Positions 33,609 through 45,197 of a stretch of 64,000 bases of DNA are shown here, in pieces. Position numbers and translations under genes: made by a program. This stretch comes from Paramacrobiotus metropolitanus (taxonomy: Eukaryota > Tardigrada > Eutardigrada > Parachela > Macrobiotidae), in the NCBI RefSeq assembly GCF_019649055.1, contig NW_026570283.1, positions 558,001-622,000 of the forward strand. Direction: 5' to 3'. The stretch's first letter is position 1; every line of letters begins with the position of its first letter. Under the pieces are notes generated by a model, which did not search any database, was not told the origin of the DNA, and was given only the letters and a program-made list of their open reading frames with translations.

Positions 33609-35149
33609 ATGGACGGCAACGTAGTGGAGACGCAGTCTGATGCCGATAAGAATTCAACGAAGCACAGTCTGATTCAGCTTGGTAGCAATCCAATTCCATC
33701 GGCCTCCGAACTCGGCAGCGATGCATCTCAGCCACTGGAACGTCTGGATGAGCAACGTCAGCTCGAAGAAGGAGTTCTGGAACTGCTGATCCACCATCAA
33801 CTGGCCAGCATCGAAGGGACGGATGACGGTGTTTTGTGCTGCATTATGTACACCTTTCAGAAGGATCTACCGGACTTGCGATCGTTGGCGTGGAACGACT
33901 ATGGCCAGGGAAAACTGCAAGAAGCACGTCTGGCACTGACTGGCGACAGTATTTCCCCGCTGCCGGCGTGGCTGGAGAATGGCGTGAGATTGCAAGTGTT
34001 CTGTAAGTGCGTCATCTTATAGATGGCATGTCCTGAGGGGCCTATTTCTCAACGATCGCCGAATTCAGTTACATCACTGAAAAAACTGTTAAAAATTAAG
34101 GAATTGGCAAAATTTCTTTCATTTGACAATTTTTTTAAATTAATTCGATTTAGAACTTCAAAAAGTGACATTTTTCAATGAATTCGCTTTATTCCATCTG
34201 CTTGCTAATTTTAAAAGCTTTAACATAAATTGGGCGATTGGAAATTAAATTTAACATAAATTCGCTATTTTGCAGTTTTGCGGAAAACGGTGACGTATAA
34301 ATTTTACTAAATTATTTCATTTGAAGGTTTTATTAATTCTGTCAAAGCATATATGTATAATAAATTCTAATTTCGACGCAGTTTCGATGCCAAATTTCAT
34401 TAAATCCGCTAAGCTGTTCAAACCTGGTGAACTGTGCAGGCTTTTCTTCCCGGGATAGTCATTGTGCTTTTAGCTTTTTTTTATTTCTGTTGGAAGAAAT
34501 GCCATTGATGGTTTGCAGTTGAGGAAAAGGTGACGGCGGACGAACCGCCCTCAAGCGATGACTCGTCTGAAGAAGGTTTCGAAGTTCCGTGGCGGGCACG
34601 GATCCAGCTGCAGCGAGTTCCGGACGGCTGCGTCTTCACGGTAGTGCAGTTGGCCTTCATCAATCCGGACAATTGTGGAAGCCCCACCGTCGAGTTCACA
34701 ACGCCGCCGATCGATGCCACCAACTTGTACTGCATCAACAACGCATTGAAGAACATTCAGGGCCAGACGTATTCTGAATGCTGCCAGGAGCTGGGTAACT
34801 TCCGTGAAGCCTACTGCTACGTCACCATGCGGGTGCCGTTACAGCGTATTCTGTGGGAACTGGTGGCGGCCTTCCGGCTGACCATCCCGGAGGGTCCGCG
34901 ATTTCCGGAAGGGGACGCGGATGGAACGGATAAGGTGGTGCTGAAGATGCGGAACGGGCAGATCGAGACGGATCGAAATACCATGGTTAGCTCTTTTTGA
35001 TCTTGAAACGCTGCGTTCATGAAAGTATGCTTAGTATTCTTGTTTATTTCGTTCAACGATACAGGCAGCTCCGTGAAAAGGGGCGGTTTTAAAATGAAAA
35101 AAAAAGTTTTACTTCTTTAAGAATGCTTTGTGAACCGCTTGTTTTTTAA

Positions 35150-35831
35150 GGAAAATGGCCCGGTACATAGTGTCCAAAATGGGGTACATACACTAAAACC
35201 TTCGCTTGCGCGCTCTCCGAATCACTATTTTGCAATAATTTATGTCATTCTAAAGCTAAATGATTTGTATAACTGAAAACCGTTTGCGCGCTCAACATTC
35301 CGTTGCTTAGATATGAAGTATTAACATGGGCAAAAAGTTTAATTGCATTGTTGTGTACTAAAAGTGTGGTTATTGCCCGATCTTGTTGAAACTTTGCTTT
35401 AAAAGGCATATGGCCATGAAGTTGAAAGTGAACCAATATCAGATCCATAGCATTTTTTTCCGATTTTAAAATGGCTTTCAAACATTTTAAAATTCATCTT
35501 AAAATTACAGGAAAGTGCTATGAATTTGAAATTGGTTCACTTTTGACTTTGTGGCTATGTGTCTTTTGCAGCAAAATTTCAAAAAGATCGGGTAATAACC
35601 AGACTTTTGGACCTTGGTACACTACAATGCATTTAAACTTTTTGCCCATTTTAATGCACCATATCTCAGCAACCGGATGCTGCGCGCGCAAACGGTTTTC
35701 AGAACAATGTATACAAATCATTTAGCTTTAGAATGACATAAAGTATTGCAAAATAGTGATTTGGAGAGCGCGCAAGCAAAAGTTTTAGTGTATGTATCCC
35801 ATTTTTGACGCTCTGTACCGGGCCATTTCCC
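35150..35831. mobile_element. TTAA-flanked palindromic fold-back element
   Basis: Ends read GGAAAATGGCCCGGTACATA (left) and, reversed, GGGAAATGGCCCGGTACAGA (right). TTAA flanks both (35146-35149 and 35832-35835), the piggyBac target. Almost the whole 682 bp is one imperfect inverted repeat with arms of roughly 320 bp around a short centre near 35480-35500. There is no transposase gene. It lies in intron 2 of member C. Confidence 0.85.
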
Positions 35832-36663
35832 TTAAGTGAATGGCAGCTGTCTTGGTTTTTTCAGTAACCCATTGGTTTACGTCTGTAATCTGTATTCTAT
35901 ATTTACTTCCTCGTTTTTCCCGTTTGATGATAGTAACTGTCTAATGTTTCTCCAGCCAGGTTCAAAACCCAGTGCTGGGATATCCTCTTAGCCGGAAATG
36001 GACTACTTATCTGTTCTGATACGAATCTTAATAATTTTTCAGTTCATAATCGGCTCAAAACTGTTTTTCTACTTTAGGTCAGGCTGTCTCCAAAAGCGCG
36101 CGGCGTCTTCGCAACAAGAAAGCAAGGGAAGGTTTCCCACTACGAATGGGATTACAGTCTCGAGGCCGTTCAGGTCATCTTAGACGCGACCGGAACGGAA
36201 CGCCAATCCCTGGCCATCGACCCACATCGTGCGGATCCGTTTCTCTTGTACGAGGCCATGAAGTTGGCGTTGAACTGGGAGATTCAGCAGCTAACAATGT
36301 GGACGCAGGTGGCGTTTGTAGAGCGCTTGTGCTCTCTGAACGGCGTCAGTTTGGAACAGATCCCCGTCCTGGAGGCTGTCCGTCTGATCTGCGACCACGC
36401 CGATCCTAAGGTGGTGGGCAGTCGGATGATTCTGTGCGTGCTGGTCACTATGCTGCGCATCCGGCATTCACCAGCCATGCGCTGGACGTTGGATGAGCTG
36501 GAGAATTCAATTGCCGGCAAACCGGAATTGTGGAAGAACGTCCTCCAGCCGACGCGCTTGGTGACCGATACCAACGTTTTCATCACAATCCAGATGCGTA
36601 CCACTCTCACTGTCGCGGTGAATTTGGGCTATTGGGTGTGCCAGTTGAAATGCCGGATTCATG

Positions 36664-36917
36664 TAATATATGATCGTTTCTCCTACATTATACGTAACGG
36701 AGAATACCGCCAAATCCCATCAATGATCTTTACTGTAGCCGCACACGATAGATAATGATTCGCTCAATCACAACTTCATCATGGCGCTGAGAAATCAGCA
36801 TAGAAAACAGACGTCTTTAGACACAGATAGCTACGTGAAGATAGTTCACAACAATTGCATAAACGCCGGATTACGCCGGTGAGCAACACTGTATACATGA
36901 CTATGCGTCACACAGCA
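36664..36917 (-). repeat. 3' LTR of the 6.4-kb element
   Basis: It is identical to 42774-43027 except one base. The purine-rich tract on the internal side (element sense AACGGGAG) is a short candidate polypurine tract. Confidence 0.93.
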
Positions 36918-37061
36918 CTCCCGTTCTTAAGTTTGAAGCACGGCGAAAACCAATCACTTTGAGAAACGGAACATAACTTGAACGATTGGATGACCGTAAT
37001 GAAGGAAAACGCTATATAAAAAATTACATGAAAGAAGAGGTGCAAGCGTTAAGGCAAGGCA

Positions 37062-40000
37062 TTACGGCGAGGGTTCCCGTAGGGTCCGGTTACGAAGTGT
37101 CCGGATAACGGGGCGATCGGTTTCGTCGACGGGCTCGTCCGGTTTCCTGGCAGGACGACGAGGTTTGGTGACGCAGTCCCGCTCAATTTCCACGCGCAGC
37201 TCGGGATCCACGTCCTCGACGGGAATGTCCCACTGTGAATCAGTGTCACCCATTAAATCCAAATCAGACAGAGGCTCCGTGAACAGTTTTAGTCTCTTTA
37301 CGTGGACAACAAGAGTGTTTTACCACGTTTTTTAGTACGCACAGACTGGATCTCGTAGTTAAGCTTTGATTTACGGCTAACCACTTTGTACGGTCCAAAG
37401 TAATGTGCGATTAATTTTGGAGACAAACCAACAGGAGTTACCGGCGTATACAATAACACCAAATCACCGATTTGGAATTCACGCGGTTCTCTTTTGATAT
37501 TGCCGGTCAACATATAACCAGCTTGGACATTCTCAATATTAGCTTTTGCAACATCACTAGCCAGTTTAAGACGCTCTACGAGAGCCTGACTGTATTCGTG
37601 CATGTTATTCAAATTGTTATTCGGAAGTGCACCAAGCTGTGCGTCCATGACTGAACGGCACTCACGCCCGTACAACAAATAAAATGGTGTTTTATTTGTC
37701 GAGGCTTGCTTACTGGTGTTGTAAGCTGTAGTGACATATGGGAGATGTAGGTCCCAATCTTTTTGATTATCACTGACATACAGGCTAAGCATAACGGCTA
37801 AAGTTTTATTGAACCGCTCAGTCAATCCATTACACTGTGGATTGTACGCTGTTGTGTTCAGATGCCGCGTTTGACATAGCACTGGAACTTCCTGAACTAC
37901 ATCTGACAGAAATGGACCACCTTGGTCACTCAAAATTCTTGACGGCGCACCGTGACGCAGTATTACTTGATGCACCAAGAAATTAGCAACTGCAATAGCG
38001 GTCTGCGCCGGAATAGCTTTTGTTTCCACATATTTTGTCAAATAGTCAGTACAGACTATGACATACCGGTTGCCTTTAGCGGTACGGGGAACAGGACCAA
38101 AACATCCACTCCCACCATCTCGAATGCAGTGCCCACTGGAATTGGTTCAATAAGACCACCGGGTTTATCAGTTGGGACTTTACGAAGTTGACATTGTCGA
38201 CAGCCGCGTATGTACTTACGCACATGATCACGCATGCGCGGCCAAAAGTAGCGCTGACGCACACGAGTATACGTGCGCCAAAATCCCAAATGACCGGATG
38301 TACGCTCGTCATGACAAGCGAACAATATGTCACGTCGCAAATGTTTTGGTACTACGAGGAGCAGTACGTCTTCCCCGTCAACTAACGCTTTGCGATACAA
38401 CAAGTTGTTTTTCATGGTATAACACACAGTGTCGCGAGACACCAAACCGATTGCCAACTTGTCAATCACATCACACAGTCGTGGGTCTTGCACCTGTTCA
38501 TAGTGGAAATCTGGAGTGTCGGTCATGGCTACTAACATGTCCATTTCGACATCAGCACTGTCAGCTGGTTCGACGGGATGTCGCGATAGCGCATCCGCAT
38601 TTTGGTGACGTTTGCCGCTACGGTATACAATTTCAAAATTGTATTCTTGTAACAAGACCGCCCACCTGCTCAGACGACCGGCTAATTCACGCCGGCTCAT
38701 AAGCCAACACAGTGCACAGTGGTCTGTCACAATGCGAAACATCTTACCATACAAATAAGGTCGTAACTTTTTAACCGACCAAACAATTGCCAGACACTCT
38801 TGTTCAGTGACCGCATAATTACGTTCTGCGGGACTGAAACTTTGCTAACGTACGCCAACACCCGTTCGCAGTCACCCAGTTTAGATACTAAACATGCGCC
38901 TATTCCAAGGCCGCTAGCATCGCAGTGTAGCTCGATCTCAGCATTTGGATCATAATGAGCTAAAATCGGCGAACTAATTAGTGCGTGTTTGAGTTTTCGA
39001 AAGCAACCATCTGTTCGGAAGACCACACAAACGGTTCGGTTTTTCTCGTTAACCGTACCAGCGGTTCCGATAGACCGGCAAAATCCCGTACAAACCGACG
39101 AAAATACGAACAAAGTCCTAAGAACGACTTTATGTCCGTGACATTTTCTGGTACTGGATAATCTGCGATTGCCAACAGTTTATCGGGATCGGGACTAATA
39201 CCATTACGGTCAACGACATGACCAAGGTATTTGGTGCAATCGGACGCGAAAACACATTTTGATGGTTTAAGCACAATACCTGCGTGGCGAAGCTTGCGCA
39301 GTACGGCATCAAGGTGCTCCATGTGCTCTTCAAACGTCTTCGAATAGATGAGTACATCATCTATGTACACTATAACAAACTGCCATCTGAATTCATTCAG
39401 TATTTTGTCCAATTGACCTTTGAAAGGTCGCCCCGGCGTTACACAAGCCGAAGGGCATACGGCTGAATTCATATAAGCCGTCAGGCGTCACAAAAGCGGT
39501 ACGGTCCTTGCTGGACTCCGCTACGGGGATCTGCCAGTATCCCCACGCCATATCTAAGGAAGTAAAATAAGCGCACCCACCTAACTGATCAAGCGCGTCG
39601 TCCAAGCGGGGCATTGGGTACACGTCCTTCTTGGTAACAGCATTGACCCGGCGATAATCAACACAAAACCTCGTTGTGCCGTCTCGCTTGTGTACGAGTA
39701 CAATGGGAGACGACCACGGGCTACAGGATGGGGTCACAATGCCTTGGCGGAGCATTTTATCAACTTCTGTACGAATGACAATACGCTCGGCCCACGATCG
39801 CCGGTAAGGAGGTTGGGACACTGGCAATGCACTGCCTGTGTCTATAACATGCGAAACTCCTTTTACTTCGCCAATAGGGCGTTCAGCAGTGGGAAACACG
39901 CTTACGTGTTTGCGCAACACAGCGTGCAACTGTTCAGTTTGATCGGCAGTTAAATTTGCACCACACTGAATTTCTGGGAGTTCACACGTTTCAACCACCG

Positions 40001-40638
40001 AGCACTCTGGAACGCGGTCAACATACATTGGTGTCGCAGACGCAATATTCTGACCCTTACCGATTGTTTGGGTCATGCGAGAGAAATTTGCACACGCCAA
40101 ATAACACACATTGTTGACAATTTTGACTAGCGCGTTTGATGTACGTAACCCTTTTGAGCGAACGTGTTAGCGTTTGGGAAACTATAAACTCCATATTTTC
40201 TGGTTTCACACGGCCAGGAAATAGATTACGGTTTAGTTGACATTTCACCCAAGCTACGTGACCAGCGGGAATGTGCACTTTGCGACTTGCAACAAGATTC
40301 CGCGCTTTCCATGGCCTGAACTGTTCGCCATCACGTTCATCAAAGCGCCGTATAGTACGACCGGCATAATCAATTACTAGATCCGTTCGCATCAGAAAAT
40401 CATTACCGACCAATAATTCACGATCGTACGTGTCTAGCACAAGTACGTTAATTTGGTGCGAACAGTTTGCCAATAACACATCAACACAAACAGTGCCGAC
40501 AGGCGATATCAATTTGCCACTAACACCTTTAACGGGCCGCCCGGTATATGACTGAATACACAGATCTAACATCTGTGCACAGTGCACACTCATAATCGTT
40601 ACAGCGGAGCCGGTGTCAATCACAGCAGGCACGGCCAT
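37062..40638 (-). pseudogene. Protease-RT-RNase H-integrase region of the 6.4-kb element, frameshifted
   Basis: Protease: VIDTGSAVTIMS at about 40620, the aspartyl DTGS. RT: pieces at 40109-39393 and 39472-38978 with VIDTGSALPVSQ, YPMPRLDDALDQL, TSLDMAWGYWQI and VYIDDVLIYSK (YIDD box). RNase H: ELHCDASGLGIGA and RIVTDHCALCWL. Integrase: HHCC finger (SGHLGFWRTY then CRQCQLRK), then D in VGVDVL, D in LSDQGGPFL and E in GLTERFNK. Each block is intact, but the blocks lie in changing frames, so no continuous polyprotein can be read. The C-terminal tail is acidic and Pro-rich (37262-37062). Confidence 0.85.
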
Positions 40639-40859
40639 ACCATTAACATATGCCGTAGTGCAAACTGGAGCCGGAACAGTTGAATCGTCATTTGGTTCTT
40701 CTATCGGAAATGCATCGAAAGGAAAACCAGCAAAATCAGGGGGATCAGACGTATGAGCAGCTAAACCCCTGTACTTAGCTACTCTCTGGAGTTTAAATTT
40801 CCCTCACCTTCCGACGGCAGAGCATTTCCATGCTTCGCGTGTGCCGCTTTACGTTCCCG

Positions 40860-42344
40860 CATGCGATCCCAACACCGGCTTTCTTGGTGACCTTGCCGAC
40901 CGCAGAAATCACACCGCGACTTGTCGTCTTGGTTCCGTTCAACCGTCACAGCCGGTTTGCGGGATTCGCCATTGCCGCCGTTGCGTGTACCACCACGGCC
41001 ACGTCCACGAGCACGACCTCGGCCACCGCGACCACGGCCTCCACGGGCACCAGCAGCGCCTCCCGTACAAACGTTTGCGTCAACACAGGCGCGGCTGACT
41101 GAGTCTCGGGAGGTGTCGATGAGCCGGCAGCCATCTGGAACTCTTGCTGCAAACGGGCAGAGATAGCTCTGTCCACAGCCTGTTGAAATTCACTGGACTG
41201 CAGCACGTTTGACACGTTTGCTGAACTGACATCACCGGCAGCAGTTTCGTCGTCTTCACTTTGCTTCTGCTTTGCCGAGACTTCAGCTGTCAAAATGACA
41301 TTTGTGTTAGAACTTGTACGTTCCGAATCAACTTTTAACACCTTGAAACGTGTCAATAACTCTTCCGGTGTTGTCGGATTAAGCACCGCCATATGATTAC
41401 GTAGGCTTGTACTAAGACCGTTCAACAGGTAGCGCACTTTCATTTCGTTTGACATCGCAGTATCGACTTTATGACAAAGGTCAATGATAGAGTAGTAATA
41501 TTCAACCAGTCTCTCTTTATCCTGATTGAATTTGCGATTTTGCAACTTGTTCTGATAGTCCCACTTCTCATCCTCACTGACAAATTCTGTGAGAAATGCA
41601 GTACGCAAAGCGTCCCAAGTCGCAAACGGCTTTCTGAGGTTATACCACTGCTTAGCGGCACCAGCCGTCAAGTAGAACGCAAACCGTTCATTTTGGTTTT
41701 GTCCAGCCAATTCGACATGGTCGCTGCTTCTTCAAACTCCTTCATCCATTCACGAGCGTTATGCTCTGAAGGCTTGAATTTATCGCACTGCAGCGGACCA
41801 CTTACTGGAGCGTCTGTTGCGACCTTTACAAGACTCTGTAGGCCATCAGTAAGTGCTTTAACTTGTGCATCCATATTGACACTTTCAGTATTATTAACGT
41901 CAAGGAGAACCGTTGCAGTACGTTCTGGTATATCGGTCAAGAAAGGTGACTGTGTACCTGTCTCAACGAGTGGCGAAGCGTCACTTTCAAGTATAACAGC
42001 CGACTGTGTTGAGCTTAATGCGGTAACAGGCTCATCGTCATCTGATATTAATTCTTCATCAGATTTGATTTCGCCCTGGGCACGCCTGACCTTTTTTCGG
42101 TTTTGGCAATTCGCCTTCTGCAAACTCTGCTTGACCGTCTGAACGCAACGTCCGTCCTCCGGCTTTTTTTTAATATGTCTGCTTCTGTATACGGAAAAGT
42201 CTGTGTAGCAGCTTTCGAACTTGAAGCTACAGTTATTGAACTTGCGACAGGCTTATCTGCTGCTGCAGTTGCAACTGACTTATCTGCTTTCTTAGTTAGC
42301 GGTTGCGTTGATTTACCGCTCTTGTCGGACATTAACGTCGACAA
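40860..42344 (-). pseudogene. Gag region of the 6.4-kb element, frameshifted
   Basis: Three overlapping pieces (42344-42048, 42123-41668, 41710-40946) lie in different frames. The middle shows a capsid-like retrotransposon gag core (AAKQWYNLRKPFATWDALRT and DYQNKLQNRKFNQ). A CCHC zinc knuckle, CDFCGRQGHQESRC, is encoded near 40912-40871 after an Arg/Gly-rich stretch. Gag packages the RNA. Confidence 0.8.
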
Positions 42345-42773
42345 TTATTTAACCAAGAATAGCATTACAAATAATGTTGGATTGCGCCTGGTGCAGCATG
42401 TATCCCAACACGACATTAGCAGTCAAACTACCAGCAGATAAGAGAATTAACAGTTGAGTTGACCACGAGCAACAGCTCATCAACTTTCTGATCGGTGCTA
42501 CTATACAGTTCAAAACTTTACACATTTTGAACAAAAGCAACAACCAAATATTGTACGATATGCGATTCTTGTACGAATATTACATTCAAAAGAACTATCC
42601 GCTGAATAACGGAATCACATACCCAAAGCCGCTTCCACCGCCTTTAAACGTTCATTACAGGTGTCGTAAAGATGGGTATAAAATGGATCAATAACGGGAG
42701 CCGTCATATCGACTGAGAACAGAAAGGTCACCGGGCTATTACGGTTGCTAAACGCATCCACCCAGGAGCGCCA

Positions 42774-43027
42774 TAATATATGATCGTTTCTCCTTCATTA
42801 TACGTAACGGAGAATACCGCCAAATCCCATCAATGATCTTTACTGTAGCCGCACACGATAGATAATGATTCGCTCAATCACAACTTCATCATGGCGCTGA
42901 GAAATCAGCATAGAAAACAGACGTCTTTAGACACAGATAGCTACGTGAAGATAGTTCACAACAATTGCATAAACGCCGGATTACGCCGGTGAGCAACACT
43001 GTATACATGACTATGCGTCACACAGCA
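42774..43027 (-). repeat. 5' LTR of the 6.4-kb element
   Basis: 254 bp, start of the element on the minus strand, followed by the primer-binding site at 42773 and below. Its outer edge abuts the displaced end of gene C. Confidence 0.93.
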
Positions 43028-43168
43028 CATGACATAAGAGGCATTCCCATGCATCAGCAGCGACTGATATTTGCCGGTAGACAGTTGGAGGACCATTTTA
43101 CCTTAGCGGATTACGGTATTACCGCGCATGCAACACTCCATCTTGTTCTACGTCTAAGGGGATGTTAA

Positions 43169-43730
43169 TTTTGATAATCGTAATAATACAGAGTTGGTCA
43201 TCGGGTGCGAAAGAATTCTAAGTCAAATCCGCGGCTGGGTGTTAATTTTTATTGGTTTCGTTGCCCAGTTATGAAGTCAACAGCACTCACAATTGTGGAT
43301 TTAATGATTCTGAAATTTGTTCGCCATACTTTTTGATATTCATTATTGCGCTTCAGTGGGTAATCACTGTTTCATTCTTAATAAACAACTGTTTGCACTA
43401 TTACTTGCTTAAGAAAAGCGCAAGCGTTGTTTCAGTTGCCGTTTAGCTAGCGGAATAGATTTCGTATGACTAACAGCCAGAAAGGATTGATTCAGCGCCG
43501 TACTCAAGGTGTTAGAAACAAGATATATACGGCCTAATGCTTTATATATATATTTACGGTGACACGGTCTAGTACTTTATTAAGTATTACCGTTTTCTAG
43601 ATATTTCAAAGGTAAACTAAAATTCATATAAATTACAACCAGCAAGCCGTAACAGCGGAGCACTGCCCCTGGCATCCAGTGCTGGGCAGGCTTACAGCAA
43701 GTGTACAGTCTTGGCGAGGAGTTGAGGGTG
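43169..43730. other. 3' flank of gene C
   Basis: Non-coding. It ends at the GGTG target duplication (43727-43730) of the next retrotransposon. TATATATATA lies near 43542. Nothing else is seen. Confidence 0.5.
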
Positions 43731-44196
43731 TGAGAGAGACTCCGTCAGGATAGTCAGGCTATGGACGCCTTTGTACTATCGGGAGTGTACGCGTGAGCCA
43801 GCACTATATCGTCAGGCACTACTATTGTATAGAGCCATTCCCACTGTTATACGGCATTGCGAGCCATAGCACGGCAGCGTATGTGCTTGTACGAGTTTAC
43901 TCGTGCAGTGCACTACGTACAACTCGTACATCAGCCATTCTCATTGCAGGCATAGTACTTTGCAGCATAGCCAGCACAGACTGTTCATTCAGTCTGCACA
44001 GCCAGTCGGAGATTATGTGATTTTCATGCCAGCCAGATCTCCCTGTGTCATAGTGTGATTGATGTTATATATTTTTGGTGATTTTATGGTGATGGGAAGG
44101 CAGTAAATACCAGTATTTACGTCTTCCCGTTCTCTCCTGTATTTTCGGTGTAGATATAGGGAGTAGGCCCTCACGTAGATCACGGCCTACATTGCA
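43731..44196 (+). repeat. 5' LTR of the 11.7-kb element
   Basis: 466 bp, TG...CA ends; contains TATATATTTTTGG near 44065 as a possible promoter or poly(A) region. Confidence 0.93.
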
Positions 44197-44213
44197 TGGT
44201 AGCAGACGTGACG
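44197..44213 (+). promoter_or_regulatory. Primer-binding site (initiator tRNA-Met-like)
   Basis: TGGTAGCAGACGTGACG directly follows the LTR. The first ten bases pair with the conserved 3' end of animal initiator tRNA-Met (TCTGCTACCA); the rest diverges. Confidence 0.7.
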
Positions 44214-45197
44214 TTTTACGGAAGATCAGCGAGTGGAGTCCGCCCCTCCGGATTCTGCGCGTCATCACAGACGTCCGTCATCCCCTGGTGCGCGAAAGAC
44301 CGCTAAAACCGGTCACCAGGTTCAGCGAGGAGCAGCTCAAGGATCGTGAGGTACTAAGACGGAGAATAAGGCAAACCAACTTTCATTTTCTCTTCATTCT
44401 AATCTAACCATCAGTACGACAGGGTTCACCTGTGTACTGTCTGGTAAATTTAAATTTTCCATCCAGCCATATATACCACATTTAATTTGTGTAAGCCAGA
44501 ATACACAGCCACGTGTCATTCAGCATTCTTCCCAAAACTCAGTTGTCAGCCCTCCCCTGATTTTTGTCAGATCTCTTATCAGTACGACCAGTAAAAAATT
44601 CAGTCAGTTAAATTCAGCAAACTTCAGCCATTAATTCAGTGTAATTCTGTCTGGGAAGTAGACTGTTTACCAGCCAGCCAAATTGAGAGTCGTGTGCAAA
44701 AACACAATTCCTTCAGCCAGCAAAATCAGCTCATTTTCAGCAGTGAAATAAGCCAGTTTCTACCAGCCAAATCTCAGTGCGATTATTCGAAAGGTTACCA
44801 TCTTTCGAATATTTGCACACGCACCGCATAACCAGCCAGACCGTCAACCCGGATACGCCGATCAGCATTGAAGATTTTCAGCGCTGATAACGAAGCCAGC
44901 AAGCCAGCTTTTGTTCTCGGCTCGCTCGAGAACAATAGCCACTGACAGTCAGTGCACTCAGAGACGCAGCGTAGAGAGGAAATTTTCGAACTCTCGTTTG
45001 AAAACATCTTCTTACGCAATAGCCAGACAGCATCCAGGCAAGCAAAACCGCGCATTTTTAAACGCTGTTCATTGCATTTAGCAGCGTTTGAATTTGCAGC
45101 CATTTCAGAATCACCGTTTAATTCTTGTTCTAATCAGCCAAAAATCAGACAATTTAATTCTGAATATTACAGTATTGTTCCTATCACGCCAGTAAAA

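Larger units (their letters stand above)
36664..43027 (-). mobile_element. Young Gypsy-type LTR retrotransposon in gene C
   Basis: Two 254-bp LTRs (36664-36917 and 42774-43027) differ at one base by eye (36685 against 42795). In element sense they start TGCTGTGTG and end ATATATTA. CATG at 36660-36663 and 43028-43031 is the 4-bp target duplication. After the 5' LTR comes TGGCGCTCCTGGG, a primer-binding site starting with TGG; the tRNA is not identified. Order is gag, protease, RT, RNase H, integrase, the Gypsy (Metaviridae) order; no env was seen. The internal ORFs are frameshifted at least eight times despite the near-identical LTRs. Confidence 0.93.
33609..43168 (+). pseudogene. Member C: BTB-ubiquitin-like gene split by an LTR retrotransposon
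   Basis: Exons are 33609-34002, 34519-34985 and 36078-43168, the last interrupted at 36664-43027. Taking out the element and one copy of the CATG duplication leaves 1584 nt, 527 codons plus stop, in one frame: the same length as A. The break falls in the ubiquitin-like domain, between its first helix (QLKCRIH) and [13 protein letters not shown]. In its present state translation enters the LTR and stops at 36755, losing about 45 ubiquitin-like residues. The stranded 3' piece still ends [10 protein letters not shown]. Conserved parts: [33 protein letters not shown] (BTB-like). Its intron 2 carries a 682-bp TTAA-flanked element. It is the head-to-head partner of B. Confidence 0.88.

Noticed and set aside
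35245-35725. Two open frames on opposite strands
   Set aside because: They are mirror images produced by the palindromic TTAA element and resemble no protein.
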